From assembly GCF_012928505.1 (NCBI RefSeq), contig NZ_JABBJN010000002.1, positions 220,877 to 284,876 of the forward strand: a stretch of 64,000 nt of DNA. The letters run 5' to 3'. This document shows, piece after piece, positions 26,639 through 35,507 of the stretch. The DNA comes from Achromobacter sp. Bel (GTDB taxonomy: Bacteria > Pseudomonadota > Gammaproteobacteria > Burkholderiales > Burkholderiaceae_B). Every line of letters begins with the position of its first letter. Position 1 is the first letter of the stretch. The position numbers were made by a program, and so were the translations under genes. The notes under the pieces were generated by a model, which saw only the letters and a list, made by a program, of their open reading frames with translations, was not told the DNA's origin and did no database searches.

Positions 26639-27766
26639 TCAGGCCGCGGCTTTTTCGCGGCGCGCGCGCACGGCGAGCGCCAGAGTGTCCAGCACCGGTT
26701 CCGTCTGGGTCCAGCCCAGGCAGGCGTCGGTGATCGACACGCCACGGCGCAGCGGCTGGCCGGGTTTCAGGTCCTGGCGGCCTTCTTCAAGGTGGCTTTC
26801 GATCATGACGCCGGTGATGCGGGCGTCGCCTTGGGCGAGCTGCGCAGCGATGTCGTTGGCCACGTCGATCTGGCGCAGGTGCGATTTGTTGGAGTTGGCG
26901 TGCGAGCAGTCGATCATGACCTGCTCGCGCTGGCCGGCGGCGCGCAGAGCGGCGCAACAGGCGTCCACGCTGGCGGCGTCGTAATTGGGGCCTTGCTTGC
27001 CGCCGCGCAGGATCACGTGAGTGTCCTGGTTACCGCGCGTCTCGAAAATGGCCGCCATGCCCATCTTGGTCATGCCCATGAAGGCGTGTTTGGCACTGGC
27101 CGCCACCATGGCGTCGGCCGCGATCTGCACGCCGCCGTCGGTGCCGTTCTTGAAGCCGAGCGGGCAGCTCAAGCCCGAGCTCAATTGACGGTGGCTGGGG
27201 CTTTCGGTGGTGCGCGCGCCGATGGCGCCCCAGGCGATCAGGTCCGCGATGTATTGCGGGCTGAGCAGGTCCAGGAATTCGGTGGCGATGGGCAGGCCCA
27301 GACCGCTGATGTCCAGCAGCAGTTCGCGGGCGCGGCGCAGGCCTTCGTTGATGCGGAAGCTGCCGTCCAGACGCGGGTCATTGATGTAGCCCTTCCAGCC
27401 GACGGTGGTGCGGGGCTTTTCGAAATAGACACGCATGACGATCAGGAGGTCATTCTTGTGCTTGTCCACGGCGGCGCGCAACTGGCGGGCGTATTCCATC
27501 GCCTGGCCGTGATCGTGGATGGAGCAGGGGCCGACCACGATCAGCAGGCGGTCGTCGCGGCCATGCAGGACGTCGGCGATCTGGGCGCGGCTTTCTTCGA
27601 CCAGCGTCTGGATGGCCGGGGAAACAGGCAGTTCGTCCTGGAGCAGCGCGGGCGAAATCAGCGGACGCACGGCGCTGATGCGCGTGTCGTCGGTGCGCGT
27701 GTTGTCCTGGGTCGAGTCGGCCGTGCCGACCTCGCGGTCGTGCTGGGGGTCGTCAATGCGGGTCAA
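26639..27766 (-). CDS. aroG: 3-deoxy-7-phosphoheptulonate synthase (DAHP synthase, class I)
   Basis: First enzyme of the shikimate pathway, joining phosphoenolpyruvate and erythrose-4-phosphate; 375 residues. Class I alpha motifs: VVGPCSIHD, RVYFEKPRTTVGWKGYINDP, ARTTESPSHRQLSSGLSCPLGFKNGTDG, ILRGGKQGPNYDA, IDCSHANSNK and GVMIESHLEEGRQ with the metal-binding Cys, His, Glu and Asp. The first 25 residues are hydrophilic and variable. Feedback specificity (Phe, Tyr or Trp) cannot be told from sequence alone. A GATAAT -10-like element lies upstream at about 27800. Confidence 0.93.
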   Translation of the reverse strand: MTRIDDPQHDREVGTADSTQDNTRTDDTRISAVRPLISPALLQDELPVSPAIQTLVEESRAQIADVLHGRDDRLLIVVGPCSIHDHGQAMEYARQLRAAVDKHKNDLLIVMRVYFEKPRTTVGWKGYINDPRLDGSFRINEGLRRARELLLDISGLGLPIATEFLDLLSPQYIADLIAWGAIGARTTESPSHRQLSSGLSCPLGFKNGTDGGVQIAADAMVAASAKHAFMGMTKMGMAAIFETRGNQDTHVILRGGKQGPNYDAASVDACCAALRAAGQREQVMIDCSHANSNKSHLRQIDVANDIAAQLAQGDARITGVMIESHLEEGRQDLKPGQPLRRGVSITDACLGWTQTEPVLDTLALAVRARREKAAA

Positions 27767-27954
27767 GGGATGCTCCGTGCCGTAGATGCGTAAAGACAGC
27801 CATTATCGCACCGGCGGCGCCAGGATGCGCCGAGTGGTGGCGCCCGTCTGGCCGAGGCGGGCGTTGCGGGCGGACATCGGGCCGGGCCTATCGGCGCAAG
27901 ACGCTCCCAAACCTACGCCTATCGGCATGGAATTGGCATTAACCCATTGCCGTT

Positions 27955-27982
27955 GACGACATATCGCCTTCAGATATCGTAG
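27955..27982 (+). promoter_or_regulatory. Sigma-70-type promoter before the REC-EAL gene
   Basis: TTGACG (27955-27960), 16-base spacer, TATCGT (27977-27982), about 60 bases before the start at 28049. The remainder of the 282-base gap from 27767 shows nothing else I can support. Confidence 0.45.
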
Positions 27983-28048
27983 GATGGAGTCCAGGGATTT
28001 CAAGCGGCCGCCTGCAAAGGCCCGCCCTATAAGCTAGGACGGAACGTA

Positions 28049-29269
28049 ATGCCTAAAACCGACGCCGGAGCCGCTCGACGAATTCTTCTGGTCGAAGACC
28101 ATCCCGTCGAGCGGGCTTACCTGCAGAACATGCTGCTGGCGCTGGGTTATCGCCGTGTCGCAGGCGTGGGAAGCAGCACCGAAGCCGTCGGCGCGCTCGG
28201 CCGCCAATTCTACGACCTGGTGATCAGCGACATCGTCATGGGCGACGGCGACGGCACCCATCTGCCCAACGAGCTGCGGCGTCTGGTCGACGTCGGGCGG
28301 CTGAAAGCCATGCCACCCATCATCTGGATCAGCAGCCTTAGCGACGAGCTGCTGCAGTCGCATGTTCGGCTGGCCCTGCAGGCGGGCTGCCCGTCGGCGC
28401 AGGCGTTGTCCAAACCCGTATCGCGCACATCGATGCAGCAGGCGATCACGACCGCGCTGCTATCCACCGACGATGTCATCTCGCCCCGCCAGCAGTCGGT
28501 CCGGCGCGACGTGATCGAGGCCGAGCTGGGGCGCGCCCTGATCACCGGTGTGGGCATGAGCGTCGTGCTGCAACCGCAGATGAGCCTGGTCACCGGCGAG
28601 GTGCTGGCGGCCGAAGCGCTGTCCCGCTGGGACCATCCCGAATTGGGGCCGATTTCCGCAGCCGACTTCGTGCCCGCCGCGCATCGCCTGGGCATGGACC
28701 GGATGCTGTTCCTGCGGGTGGTGGACCGCGTCATCGAGGTCTTGCAGCGCATGCACGCCGAGGACATCGCGGTGCCCGTCGCCATCAACGCCTCGTCGTC
28801 CACGCTGTGCTCGCGGGACCTGCCCACGCTGCTGGAAAAGCGGGTGGCGCAGGCGGGGCTGCCGGCCCGGCTGGTGAAGATCGAACTGACCGAGGACGAG
28901 CCCGTCAACGATTGGCTGGCGCTGTCGTCCGTCTTGAACCTGCTGCGGGTGCGGGGCTTTGAACTGGCGATGGACGATTTCGGCGCGGGCATCGCGTCGA
29001 TGCGGCTGTTTTCCGCCATGCCGTTCACCGAACTCAAGATTGATCGCGACTTTATCGTGCACATGCACCGGGAAGCGGCGTCGCGCGCCGTGGTGGCTGC
29101 GGCGATCGAGATGGGCCGCGTGCTGGGGCGGCGCGTGGTGGCCGAAGGCGTCGAGCAGGACCGCGATGTGCAGCTGCTGCGTGAGTTGGGCTGCGACGTT
29201 GCGCAGGGCTACGGCCTGTCCGTTCCCCTGGACGTCGACGCGTTCGTCGAATTCTGCCGCCGGCACTGA
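28049..29269 (+). CDS. Response regulator with EAL c-di-GMP phosphodiesterase domain
   Basis: 406 residues: receiver domain about 10-135 (Glu16-Asp17 pair, phosphoacceptor Asp61 in VISDIVMG, Lys122 in LSKPV) joined to an EAL domain from about 155. The catalytic set looks complete: AEALSRW (E189-A-L), INASSSTL, KIELTED, MDDFGAG, KIDRDF, AEGVEQ and AQG. It should hydrolyse c-di-GMP in a phosphorylation-dependent way. Sigma-70 signals precede it. No kinase adjoins. It is a paralogue of the stand-alone EAL protein at 54822. Confidence 0.91.
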   Translation: MPKTDAGAARRILLVEDHPVERAYLQNMLLALGYRRVAGVGSSTEAVGALGRQFYDLVISDIVMGDGDGTHLPNELRRLVDVGRLKAMPPIIWISSLSDELLQSHVRLALQAGCPSAQALSKPVSRTSMQQAITTALLSTDDVISPRQQSVRRDVIEAELGRALITGVGMSVVLQPQMSLVTGEVLAAEALSRWDHPELGPISAADFVPAAHRLGMDRMLFLRVVDRVIEVLQRMHAEDIAVPVAINASSSTLCSRDLPTLLEKRVAQAGLPARLVKIELTEDEPVNDWLALSSVLNLLRVRGFELAMDDFGAGIASMRLFSAMPFTELKIDRDFIVHMHREAASRAVVAAAIEMGRVLGRRVVAEGVEQDRDVQLLRELGCDVAQGYGLSVPLDVDAFVEFCRRH

Positions 29270-29311
29270 CGGCAAAGGCGAATCGACGGTTCAAGGGGAC
29301 GTCCGGCGACA

Positions 29312-29325
29312 TTGATCGGGATCAA
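29312..29325. promoter_or_regulatory. Perfect FNR/ANR box
   Basis: TTGAT-CGGG-ATCAA, an exact match to the FNR/ANR consensus TTGAT-N4-ATCAA. Its centre is about 91 bases before the ferric-reductase-like start at 29410, which suits activation of a promoter starting near 29360 by an oxygen-sensing FNR-family regulator. Confidence 0.6.
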
Positions 29326-29409
29326 CCTCGGGGCGCGGCGCATCGAATTCATTGCCTGCACGGGCTACCATGGGTGCTTTGTTCGGGCTTTCCCAGGAGG
29401 AAGGAATCG

Positions 29410-30720
29410 ATGCGACGCACGCTTGGGGCCGTCCTGCTCTTGTGCCTGCTGGCCTGGGCAGGCACGGTCTGGACCCATCCGCCTGCCGGGCTCACCATCT
29501 GGACCTTACGCGACCAGCTCATCCTGTTGACGGGGCTGGCCGCTTACGCGTTGATGGCGCTGATCATGTTGCTGGCGGTGCGTCCGCAATGGATCGAGTC
29601 CCAGATGGGCGGCCTGGACAAGATGTATCGGTTGCACAAGTGGAGCGGCATCCTGGCGACCGCGCTTGCCGCGGCGCATTACTTGATCAAGATAGGCAAG
29701 CCGCTGCTGCTCATGGCGTTCGACCCGGCAACCAAGACGCCGCGCGCAGGCGCGTGGCTGGACGTGTTCCGCGGCTCCGCCAAAGACATTGGGGAATGGG
29801 CGGTCTGGATCCTGGTGGCCGTGGTGGTGCTTACGCTATGGCGACGGTTTCCCTACCACCTGTGGCGCCAGGTTCACCGCATCGCCGCCGTCTTGTTTCT
29901 GGTGGCCGCGTTCCATGGCGTGGTCCTGACGCCTGCCGCATGGTGGTGGCAACCCGCGGGATGGCTCGTGGCCCTGGCCACGGCGGTGGGCAGCGTCTGT
30001 GCCGTCCTGGCGCTGACCGGAAACATCGGCCGCGCCCGACGGCACAGAGGGACGGTGCTGTCTGTCGATCCTCTGTCGGACGATATCCTGTCGCTTACCT
30101 GTAAGGTCGAAGGCGAATGGCGCCATCGTGCCGGCCAGTTCGCTTTCCTGACGGCCGACCGCCGTGAAGGCGCGCACCCGTTCACGGTATCGGGCGCCGA
30201 CGATGGCACGGGACGCGTCCGGTTTTCGATCAAGGCCCTGGGCGATTACACGCGGCGCCTGCAAACCCGCCTGAAGGTGGGGCAGGCGGTGACGGTGGAG
30301 GGGCCTTATGGCTGCTTCGACCTTCAGCGCGACGATGGCCGTCCGCAGATCTGGGTGGCTGCGGGCATCGGCGTGACGCCATTCATCGCCTGGCTGGAAG
30401 CGTTGCGCAGCGAACCTGATCGTGCGCCGCGGGCCACGCTGTATTACTGCGCACGCAATGCGGCCGACGCGCCTTTTGCCGACACGCTGAAGGCGCTTTG
30501 CGCACAGGTTCCTCGGGTCACGTTGCATACGAGGTTCAGCGATGTGCAGCGGCCGTTGACCGCCGCGGACTTGCTTGCTGAGCATGTCCGCGGGGCCCCC
30601 TGGCCCCAGGTCTGGTTTTGCGGACCGACCCGGTTCGCCGACGCCCTGAAAGAGGGGCTGCACCGGCGCGGCATGCCCGTGCGCCAGCTATTCCACCAGG
30701 AAATATTCCAAATGCGCTAA
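29410..30720 (+). CDS. Ferric-reductase-like flavocytochrome (FRE/NOX type)
   Basis: Inner-membrane oxidoreductase, 436 residues. Residues about 1-200 form six hydrophobic helices with histidines in MYRLHKWSGI, AAAHYLIK, LWRQVHRI and AAFHGVV that fit transmembrane b-type haem binding. The C-terminal half is a ferredoxin-reductase module: HPFTVSGAD (FAD-binding), GPYGCF and VAAGIGVTPFIAWLEAL (NAD-binding), ending WFCGPTRFADAL. Start ATG at 29410 has a very strong AGGAGGAAGG ribosome-binding site. Moves electrons from NAD(P)H across the membrane; the acceptor is unknown. The FNR/ANR box suggests low-oxygen expression. Confidence 0.88.
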   Translation: MRRTLGAVLLLCLLAWAGTVWTHPPAGLTIWTLRDQLILLTGLAAYALMALIMLLAVRPQWIESQMGGLDKMYRLHKWSGILATALAAAHYLIKIGKPLLLMAFDPATKTPRAGAWLDVFRGSAKDIGEWAVWILVAVVVLTLWRRFPYHLWRQVHRIAAVLFLVAAFHGVVLTPAAWWWQPAGWLVALATAVGSVCAVLALTGNIGRARRHRGTVLSVDPLSDDILSLTCKVEGEWRHRAGQFAFLTADRREGAHPFTVSGADDGTGRVRFSIKALGDYTRRLQTRLKVGQAVTVEGPYGCFDLQRDDGRPQIWVAAGIGVTPFIAWLEALRSEPDRAPRATLYYCARNAADAPFADTLKALCAQVPRVTLHTRFSDVQRPLTAADLLAEHVRGAPWPQVWFCGPTRFADALKEGLHRRGMPVRQLFHQEIFQMR

Positions 30721-30726
30721 GCCCCG

Positions 30727-32382
30727 TTAGATGCCGGACACCTCGATGTCGCCAGGGTAATCCACCGAGAACTTCAGCACCGTCTCGCGCGATTTGCCCG
30801 GCTCAAGCTCCCATTCCCATGCCAGCTTGCCGTCTTCTTCGCGCTTGATGTCGCGGTCCGCGGGCGACAGCAGCTTGACCACGATCTTCTCGTTGCGCGA
30901 GACCGGCAAGCGGTCCTTGAACACGATCTGCTCTTTGGTGGCCTTGTTGTTCTTCACCGTGATCTTGTATTCATAAGTCACGCGCTTGCCGCTGCCCGAA
31001 AAACCCGTGCCTTCCGTGTAGCGGTTCACCAGTTGGCGTTTGATGGAGATGCCATCGTCCGCGCCCATGGCCAATTCGACCTTTTCGCCCGGCATGACGG
31101 CCTTGATGCGGCTGGATGCCACGAACGCGTCGTCCAGGAAGGTGTTCAGCGGACCGGCCAGGAACGGGAAGTCGGTATTGTTGCTGGCCAGCGCGGTCAG
31201 GAAGGCGGCCTCGCGCAGCGCGGGCGTGGACTGGTATTGCAGCGTGGCCGGCAGCTTGGCGGTCGCGATTGCCACGCGCTGCGACGAATTGTCCGATGCC
31301 ACGGTGGCCGGGTTCTTGATCTGGAACGAGGCGCTGGTGGCGGCGTTCTGCATCTGCGCCGTGGACACCTCCATCGCTTCGGCCACCGGTTCGGCCATGG
31401 CGGCATCGGCGTAGGCCTGGCTCATCGGTGCGGGGCGCGAGCGTTTCATCGACATCTCGCTGCTGATCGGGGCCGGCGCGGCCGTGGGACGGGGCGGGGG
31501 AGGAGGCGGGGGCGGAGGGGCGACATCGATGATCCACGGCTGCAGGGGCGGGGCGCCGCCGCCCAGCGAAGGCCGCGCGGTGGATAGCGTCAGCTTGACG
31601 TTCTTCCAGTCTTCGCCGGTGTTCTGGTTGATGACGCCGAAGTAGCCCAGGTCGACCGTACGGTCCGCCGGGCGCAAACGCGCGTCGTAGGCGGGCGTCC
31701 AGCGGGCGCCGCCCACGGCATACGACACGGCCAGGTCCACCTTGCCCGCGCGGGCAAGGTTCACACGCAGCGTGACCGTTTTGCTGCGGCGGCTCAACTG
31801 GCCTTGCAGAACGTTCAATTGGTTTTGGAGCGCGTCTATTTCGCGTTCCAGCGCAGCCTTGCGTTCGGCGACCTGACGCAGGCTGGCCAGCGTCTTGCCC
31901 AGGCTGTCGGCGCTGAGCGCCTGGATCGCCTTCAGCTCGTCCAGGGTCAGGCGGGCGCCTTCTTTCGCGGGCTCGGTGGCGCCGCGCTGCATCATCAGGA
32001 CCAACTCGCGCTGGTTGTCCAGCACAGCGGCTTCATCGTCCAGTTCGGCTTGCTGGGCCTCCAGTTTGCGCAGTTGCTCTTGCAGCGCGCGGACCCGTTC
32101 GTTGGCGGTATCGGCCTGGAAGGCGTCGCGCACCTTGACGTCCAGCAACGAGGCCTGGCCAGTGCTTTTGGCCGAGACTTGCAGGGAATTTTCCTGCAGA
32201 GAGACGGGCAGGTTCTCAAGCACCAATTCGTGTTCGCCTGCCGCAAGTTCGCTGCTGGCGGACCGGGTCACCACGGCGCGGTCCTGATAGACCGTCACCG
32301 CGCCAATGGAAGAAGCCAGCCCGGCGGCCGCGCCCAGGCCGGGAATCGTTGCGATGGCCAGGGCCAGAAGAGTACGTCGCAC
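30727..32382 (-). CDS. DUF4139 (mucoidy inhibitor MuiA-like) secreted protein
   Basis: 551 residues with a Sec signal peptide (cleavage near AAAG, residue 21). The N-terminal DUF4140 domain starts SIGAVTVYQDRAVVTRSA; a coiled coil rich in Glu/Gln spans about 90-135 and 165-200; the C-terminal DUF4139 domain starts at RVNLARAGKVDLAVSYAVGGARWTPAYDARL and ends WEWELEPGKSRETVLKFSVDYP. Between the halves is a low-complexity linker with nine consecutive prolines. The family was named after a Shigella mucoidy inhibitor; the molecular role is unknown. Tail to tail with the ferric-reductase-like gene. Confidence 0.86.
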   Translation of the reverse strand: MRRTLLALAIATIPGLGAAAGLASSIGAVTVYQDRAVVTRSASSELAAGEHELVLENLPVSLQENSLQVSAKSTGQASLLDVKVRDAFQADTANERVRALQEQLRKLEAQQAELDDEAAVLDNQRELVLMMQRGATEPAKEGARLTLDELKAIQALSADSLGKTLASLRQVAERKAALEREIDALQNQLNVLQGQLSRRSKTVTLRVNLARAGKVDLAVSYAVGGARWTPAYDARLRPADRTVDLGYFGVINQNTGEDWKNVKLTLSTARPSLGGGAPPLQPWIIDVAPPPPPPPPPRPTAAPAPISSEMSMKRSRPAPMSQAYADAAMAEPVAEAMEVSTAQMQNAATSASFQIKNPATVASDNSSQRVAIATAKLPATLQYQSTPALREAAFLTALASNNTDFPFLAGPLNTFLDDAFVASSRIKAVMPGEKVELAMGADDGISIKRQLVNRYTEGTGFSGSGKRVTYEYKITVKNNKATKEQIVFKDRLPVSRNEKIVVKLLSPADRDIKREEDGKLAWEWELEPGKSRETVLKFSVDYPGDIEVSGI

Positions 32383-32538
32383 TAAGTCACCTGTAGGAAG
32401 GTTGAAGTCGGTAAGGCTGCGGCCCGGTTCAGGGACGGATCACCGATAGCGCGACAATTTACTCTGCGTCTCCTGGCACGGCTTTACAGAAGATGACAAA
32501 AGCGACAGGGCAATACCGCGCTGCGGCGCGCGGGCACT

Positions 32539-33438
32539 TCAGGGGCGGTCGGGGTGAGCGAGCCGGCGCAGCATGTCGACGGCGTTGACGGCCGCGATCG
32601 AGCGGTCGCGGCGCCGGTAGGCCATGTCCAGTAAGGCGTGCGGGGCGTCGCCTTCGATGGGGCGGTACTCGATGCCTTCGGCGCCCATGTGGCGCATGGC
32701 CGCCGGCACCACCGAGATGCCAACGCCGGCGGCGACGAGGCTGACGATGGACGCCATTTGCGGCGCCTCCTGGATCACGCGTGGAGCGAAGCCCGCCCGT
32801 TGGCAGGCGGATTGGATGGCGTCGTACAAGCCGGCGCCGATGGGGCGTGGATACAGCACGAAATCCTCGTCGGCAAGCGCCGCGATCGGCACGCTGGGGA
32901 GGCGGCTCAAGGGATGATCGGGCGGCAGCGCGACCAGCATGGGTTCGTCCAGCACGCGCTCGGATTCGAATTCCGCGTCCAGCACGTAGGGAGGCCGCAC
33001 GAACGCCACATCCACCTCGCCCAGCCGCATGCCGCGCAGCAAGGACACGGTGTTGCCTTCCGTGAGCGTGACGCGCACGTCAGGATAGCGGTCGCGGAAG
33101 GCGCGGATGGCGCGCGGCAGGTAGGGGTGGAAGACGGCCGACGCGGTGAATCCGACGGTGACGGCGCCGCGTTCTCCGCGGCCAAGGCGGCGGGCGGTGT
33201 CGATGGCCCGGTCTGCGCTGGCGAGGATGGCGCGGGCATCCTCCAGGAACTGCGCGCCCGCCTCGGTCATTTCGATGCCGCGAGGCAGCCGCAGGAACAG
33301 CGGCGTGCCGATTTCGCGCTCCAACTGCTGGATCTGCTGGCTGAGCGGCGGCTGCCCGAGCCCCAACCGCGCGGCCGCACGGGTGAAGTGCAGTTCTTCG
33401 GCGACGGCCGTGAAGTAACGCAGGTGACGGAGTTCCAT
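32539..33438 (-). CDS. LysR-family transcriptional regulator (BenM/CatM-like branch)
   Basis: LTTR of 299 residues: MELRHLRYFTAVAEELHFTRAAARL at the start gives the winged helix, with QPPLSQQIQQLEREIG as recognition region, followed by a two-lobed effector domain. The PPLSQQI sequence is typical of the BenM/CatM/AlsR branch. Divergent from an MFS transporter at 33545 with a 106-base gap holding repeated sites; it most likely controls that exporter. Confidence 0.9.
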   Translation of the reverse strand: MELRHLRYFTAVAEELHFTRAAARLGLGQPPLSQQIQQLEREIGTPLFLRLPRGIEMTEAGAQFLEDARAILASADRAIDTARRLGRGERGAVTVGFTASAVFHPYLPRAIRAFRDRYPDVRVTLTEGNTVSLLRGMRLGEVDVAFVRPPYVLDAEFESERVLDEPMLVALPPDHPLSRLPSVPIAALADEDFVLYPRPIGAGLYDAIQSACQRAGFAPRVIQEAPQMASIVSLVAAGVGISVVPAAMRHMGAEGIEYRPIEGDAPHALLDMAYRRRDRSIAAVNAVDMLRRLAHPDRP

Positions 33439-33448
33439 CGATTTAAAG

Positions 33449-33487
33449 TATGGACTATGCAGGTTTCATATATTGGACATATGCAGG
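33449..33487. promoter_or_regulatory. Direct-repeat site between LysR and MFS genes
   Basis: TATGGACTATGCAGG (33449-33463) is followed by the related TATTGGACATATGCAGG (33471-33487), 22 bases apart (about two helix turns). This fits paired recognition and activation half-sites for the divergent LysR regulator. Inference only. Confidence 0.33.
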
Positions 33488-33544
33488 GGAAAAGTCTACC
33501 TTGATGACACGGGCCGCACGCCCGATGCCATGCCGAGAATCCTG

Positions 33545-34822
33545 ATGTCTACCCCCTCCGCCATTCCCTCATCCCCGTCCCCGACCGGCTATCTTGCGCG
33601 GGGCACGCCAGGGCTGCGCCGCGCCCAATGGGCGTTGTTCGCCGCCGGCTTTTCCACCTTTTCCCTGCTGTACTGCGTGCAGCCGCTGATGCCGATGTTC
33701 ACCCAGGCGTTCGGCGTATCGCCCGCGCAAAGCAGCCTGGTCTTGTCGCTATGCACCGGCCTGCTGGCCGTGGCCATCTTCTTCGTCGGCCTGTTGTCGC
33801 AGGCCCTGCCGCGCAAGCGGGTAATGGCCTGGTCGCTCTTCGCGTCGGCGGTGCTGGGCACGATAGCGGCGGTGGCGCCGGACTGGCACAGCCTGCTCGC
33901 GCTGCGCGCGCTGCAGGGCATCGCGATGGGCGGCGTGCCGGCGGTGGCGATGGCCTACCTGGCCGAAGAGGTCGAACCGGATACCCTGGGCTTCGTCATG
34001 GGCCTGTACATCAGCGGCAGCGCGTTCGGCGGGCTGTCCGGCCGCGTCATCACCGGGCTGGTGTCCGACCATTTCGGGTGGCGGGCGGCGATGGGCACGC
34101 TGGGCTTGCTGGGCGTCGTCGCCGCCGTGCTGTTCGTCTGGCTGCTGCCGGCCTCGCGCCGCTTCACGGCGCAACGCGGGCGGGGCTGGGCGGGCGTGGC
34201 GTCGGACGTGCGCGCAGGCGTCGGCGCGCATCTGAAGAACGGCCCGCTGTGCGCGCTGTTCGCGATGGGCGGACTGTTGATGGGCGCATTCGTCACCCTC
34301 TACAACTATGTGGGCTTCCGGCTGTTGCTGCCGCCGTTCTCGCTTAGCCAGACGTTCATCGGCTTCATCTTCGTCGTATACCTGGTGGGAATCTTCGCGT
34401 CGACGTTCTTCGGCCGGCTGGCCGACCGCCATGGCCGCGGCGCCATGCTGTGCGCCGCGACGGGGCTGGCCTTGGGGGGCTTGCTGCTGACGCTGTCGGA
34501 TTGGCTGCCCGTCCTGATCGCCGGAATCGTCCTGTTCACATTCGGCTTTTTTGCCGCGCACGCGGTGGCCAGCGGCTGGGTCGGGCAAATGGCGCGCGGC
34601 TATAAGGCGCTGGCCGCGTCGCTGTACCTGTTGGTCTACTACGTGGGCTCAAGCGTGCTGGGTTCGTGGGGCGGCCATTTCTGGGCTTCCCGCCAATGGC
34701 CCGGCGTTGCAGCAATGGCGGGCGGCCTCTTGGCCCTTGCGCTGCTTATCAGTGCGGGGCTGGCGTGGCGGACCAGTGGCGGTATGAAGCGTGGAACCGG
34801 GATAATCGCGGAAACTCCCTGA
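33545..34822 (+). CDS. MFS transporter (YnfM-like)
   Basis: Inner-membrane major facilitator carrier, 425 residues from ATG at 33545 (an upstream in-frame region to 33473 lies over the operator repeats). Twelve hydrophobic segments. FSTFSLLYCVQPLMPMFTQAFGVSPAQSSLVLS at the first helices and LQGIAMGGVPAVAMAYLAEE, GLYISGSAFGGLSGRVITGLVSDHFGWRAAMG are characteristic of the YnfM/YybO drug-efflux-like group. Substrate unknown. Divergent from the LysR gene. Confidence 0.88.
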   Translation: MSTPSAIPSSPSPTGYLARGTPGLRRAQWALFAAGFSTFSLLYCVQPLMPMFTQAFGVSPAQSSLVLSLCTGLLAVAIFFVGLLSQALPRKRVMAWSLFASAVLGTIAAVAPDWHSLLALRALQGIAMGGVPAVAMAYLAEEVEPDTLGFVMGLYISGSAFGGLSGRVITGLVSDHFGWRAAMGTLGLLGVVAAVLFVWLLPASRRFTAQRGRGWAGVASDVRAGVGAHLKNGPLCALFAMGGLLMGAFVTLYNYVGFRLLLPPFSLSQTFIGFIFVVYLVGIFASTFFGRLADRHGRGAMLCAATGLALGGLLLTLSDWLPVLIAGIVLFTFGFFAAHAVASGWVGQMARGYKALAASLYLLVYYVGSSVLGSWGGHFWASRQWPGVAAMAGGLLALALLISAGLAWRTSGGMKRGTGIIAETP

Positions 34823-34887
34823 TCGCCGGGCATGCGAAGGCCGGCTCGAACTCCGGCCGGGCATGACGCGGTGCCGTCCGCGCAAGG

Positions 34888-35205
34888 CTAGGGCATCCCG
34901 ACCGTGTGGGGTTCGGGCGGCGAGGCGACGGCGGCACGAGCGGCCAGGGTGGCATCGATGCCTTGGCTAAGCGCCGACAGCAGCAGGTGCGGCGCAAGAT
35001 CCAGCTGCGCCAACAGCACGCTGCATCGCGACATCTTGACGAGATCGTCGGGGGAAAGGGCGGCCAGCCACTGACAGGCATGCTGCGAGAGTTGCAGTCC
35101 CGGCATGGCCGTGGCGTTGCCAGTGCGTGCCAAGCGCTGCAGCAGCAGCAGATACAGCAGATTGGTCTCGTGGATATCGCGCAGAAGTTCGATGGATTTC
35201 GGCAT
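34888..35205 (-). CDS. flhD: FlhD-like flagellar transcriptional regulator, without adjacent flhC
   Basis: 105 residues, all-helical. The start SIELLRDIHETNLLYLLLLQRLAR aligns with the E. coli FlhD N-terminus ([20 protein letters not shown]). The later part LAALSPDDLVKMSRCSVLLAQLDL keeps the [23 protein letters not shown] pattern, including the single cysteine region. FlhD normally works as FlhD4C2 with FlhC, the DNA- and zinc-binding partner; no flhC gene or flagellar gene is seen in the window. It is therefore an orphan paralogue or a displaced copy. Confidence 0.8.
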   Translation of the reverse strand: MPKSIELLRDIHETNLLYLLLLQRLARTGNATAMPGLQLSQHACQWLAALSPDDLVKMSRCSVLLAQLDLAPHLLLSALSQGIDATLAARAAVASPPEPHTVGMP

Positions 35206-35421
35206 CGGGCATCCTGACTTCGTTAATTCCGCGCGTCGGCCGCCGCCGATGCGGGAGGGCGCGTGGCGTCCTCGTGGGAACGCCTATTCCAGGCCCGGAA
35301 GGGGCTTGCGTGCCGGTACAGTCTGTCGATCATATTTAAGCGGGCCGGGCGCGTCAGTTATGGATTTCCCTGTGCACGCGGCGGGCGTTACGTTGTTTTC
35401 TAAAAACGACGCATTCTCATT

Positions 35422-35427
35422 TATAAT
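35422..35427 (+). promoter_or_regulatory. TATAAT -10 element before the DUF2325 gene
   Basis: A consensus TATAAT inside an AT-rich stretch (35393-35427) of the 302-base gap between the divergent flhD-like and DUF2325 genes. A clear -35 at the right distance is not visible. Nothing else in 35206-35507 looks like a gene. Confidence 0.42.
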
Positions 35428-35507
35428 GGCGCGGACGCCAAGTGGCGCGTCGCCGGGGCACTGCCCGCACGCGGCCGCCCGGCGACTGTTTCATTCCGAG
35501 GCCTGTA

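Noticed and set aside
34840..34862. GGCCGG/CCGGCC hairpin after the YnfM-like gene as terminator
   Set aside because: Short stem and no U-tract; common by chance in this base composition.
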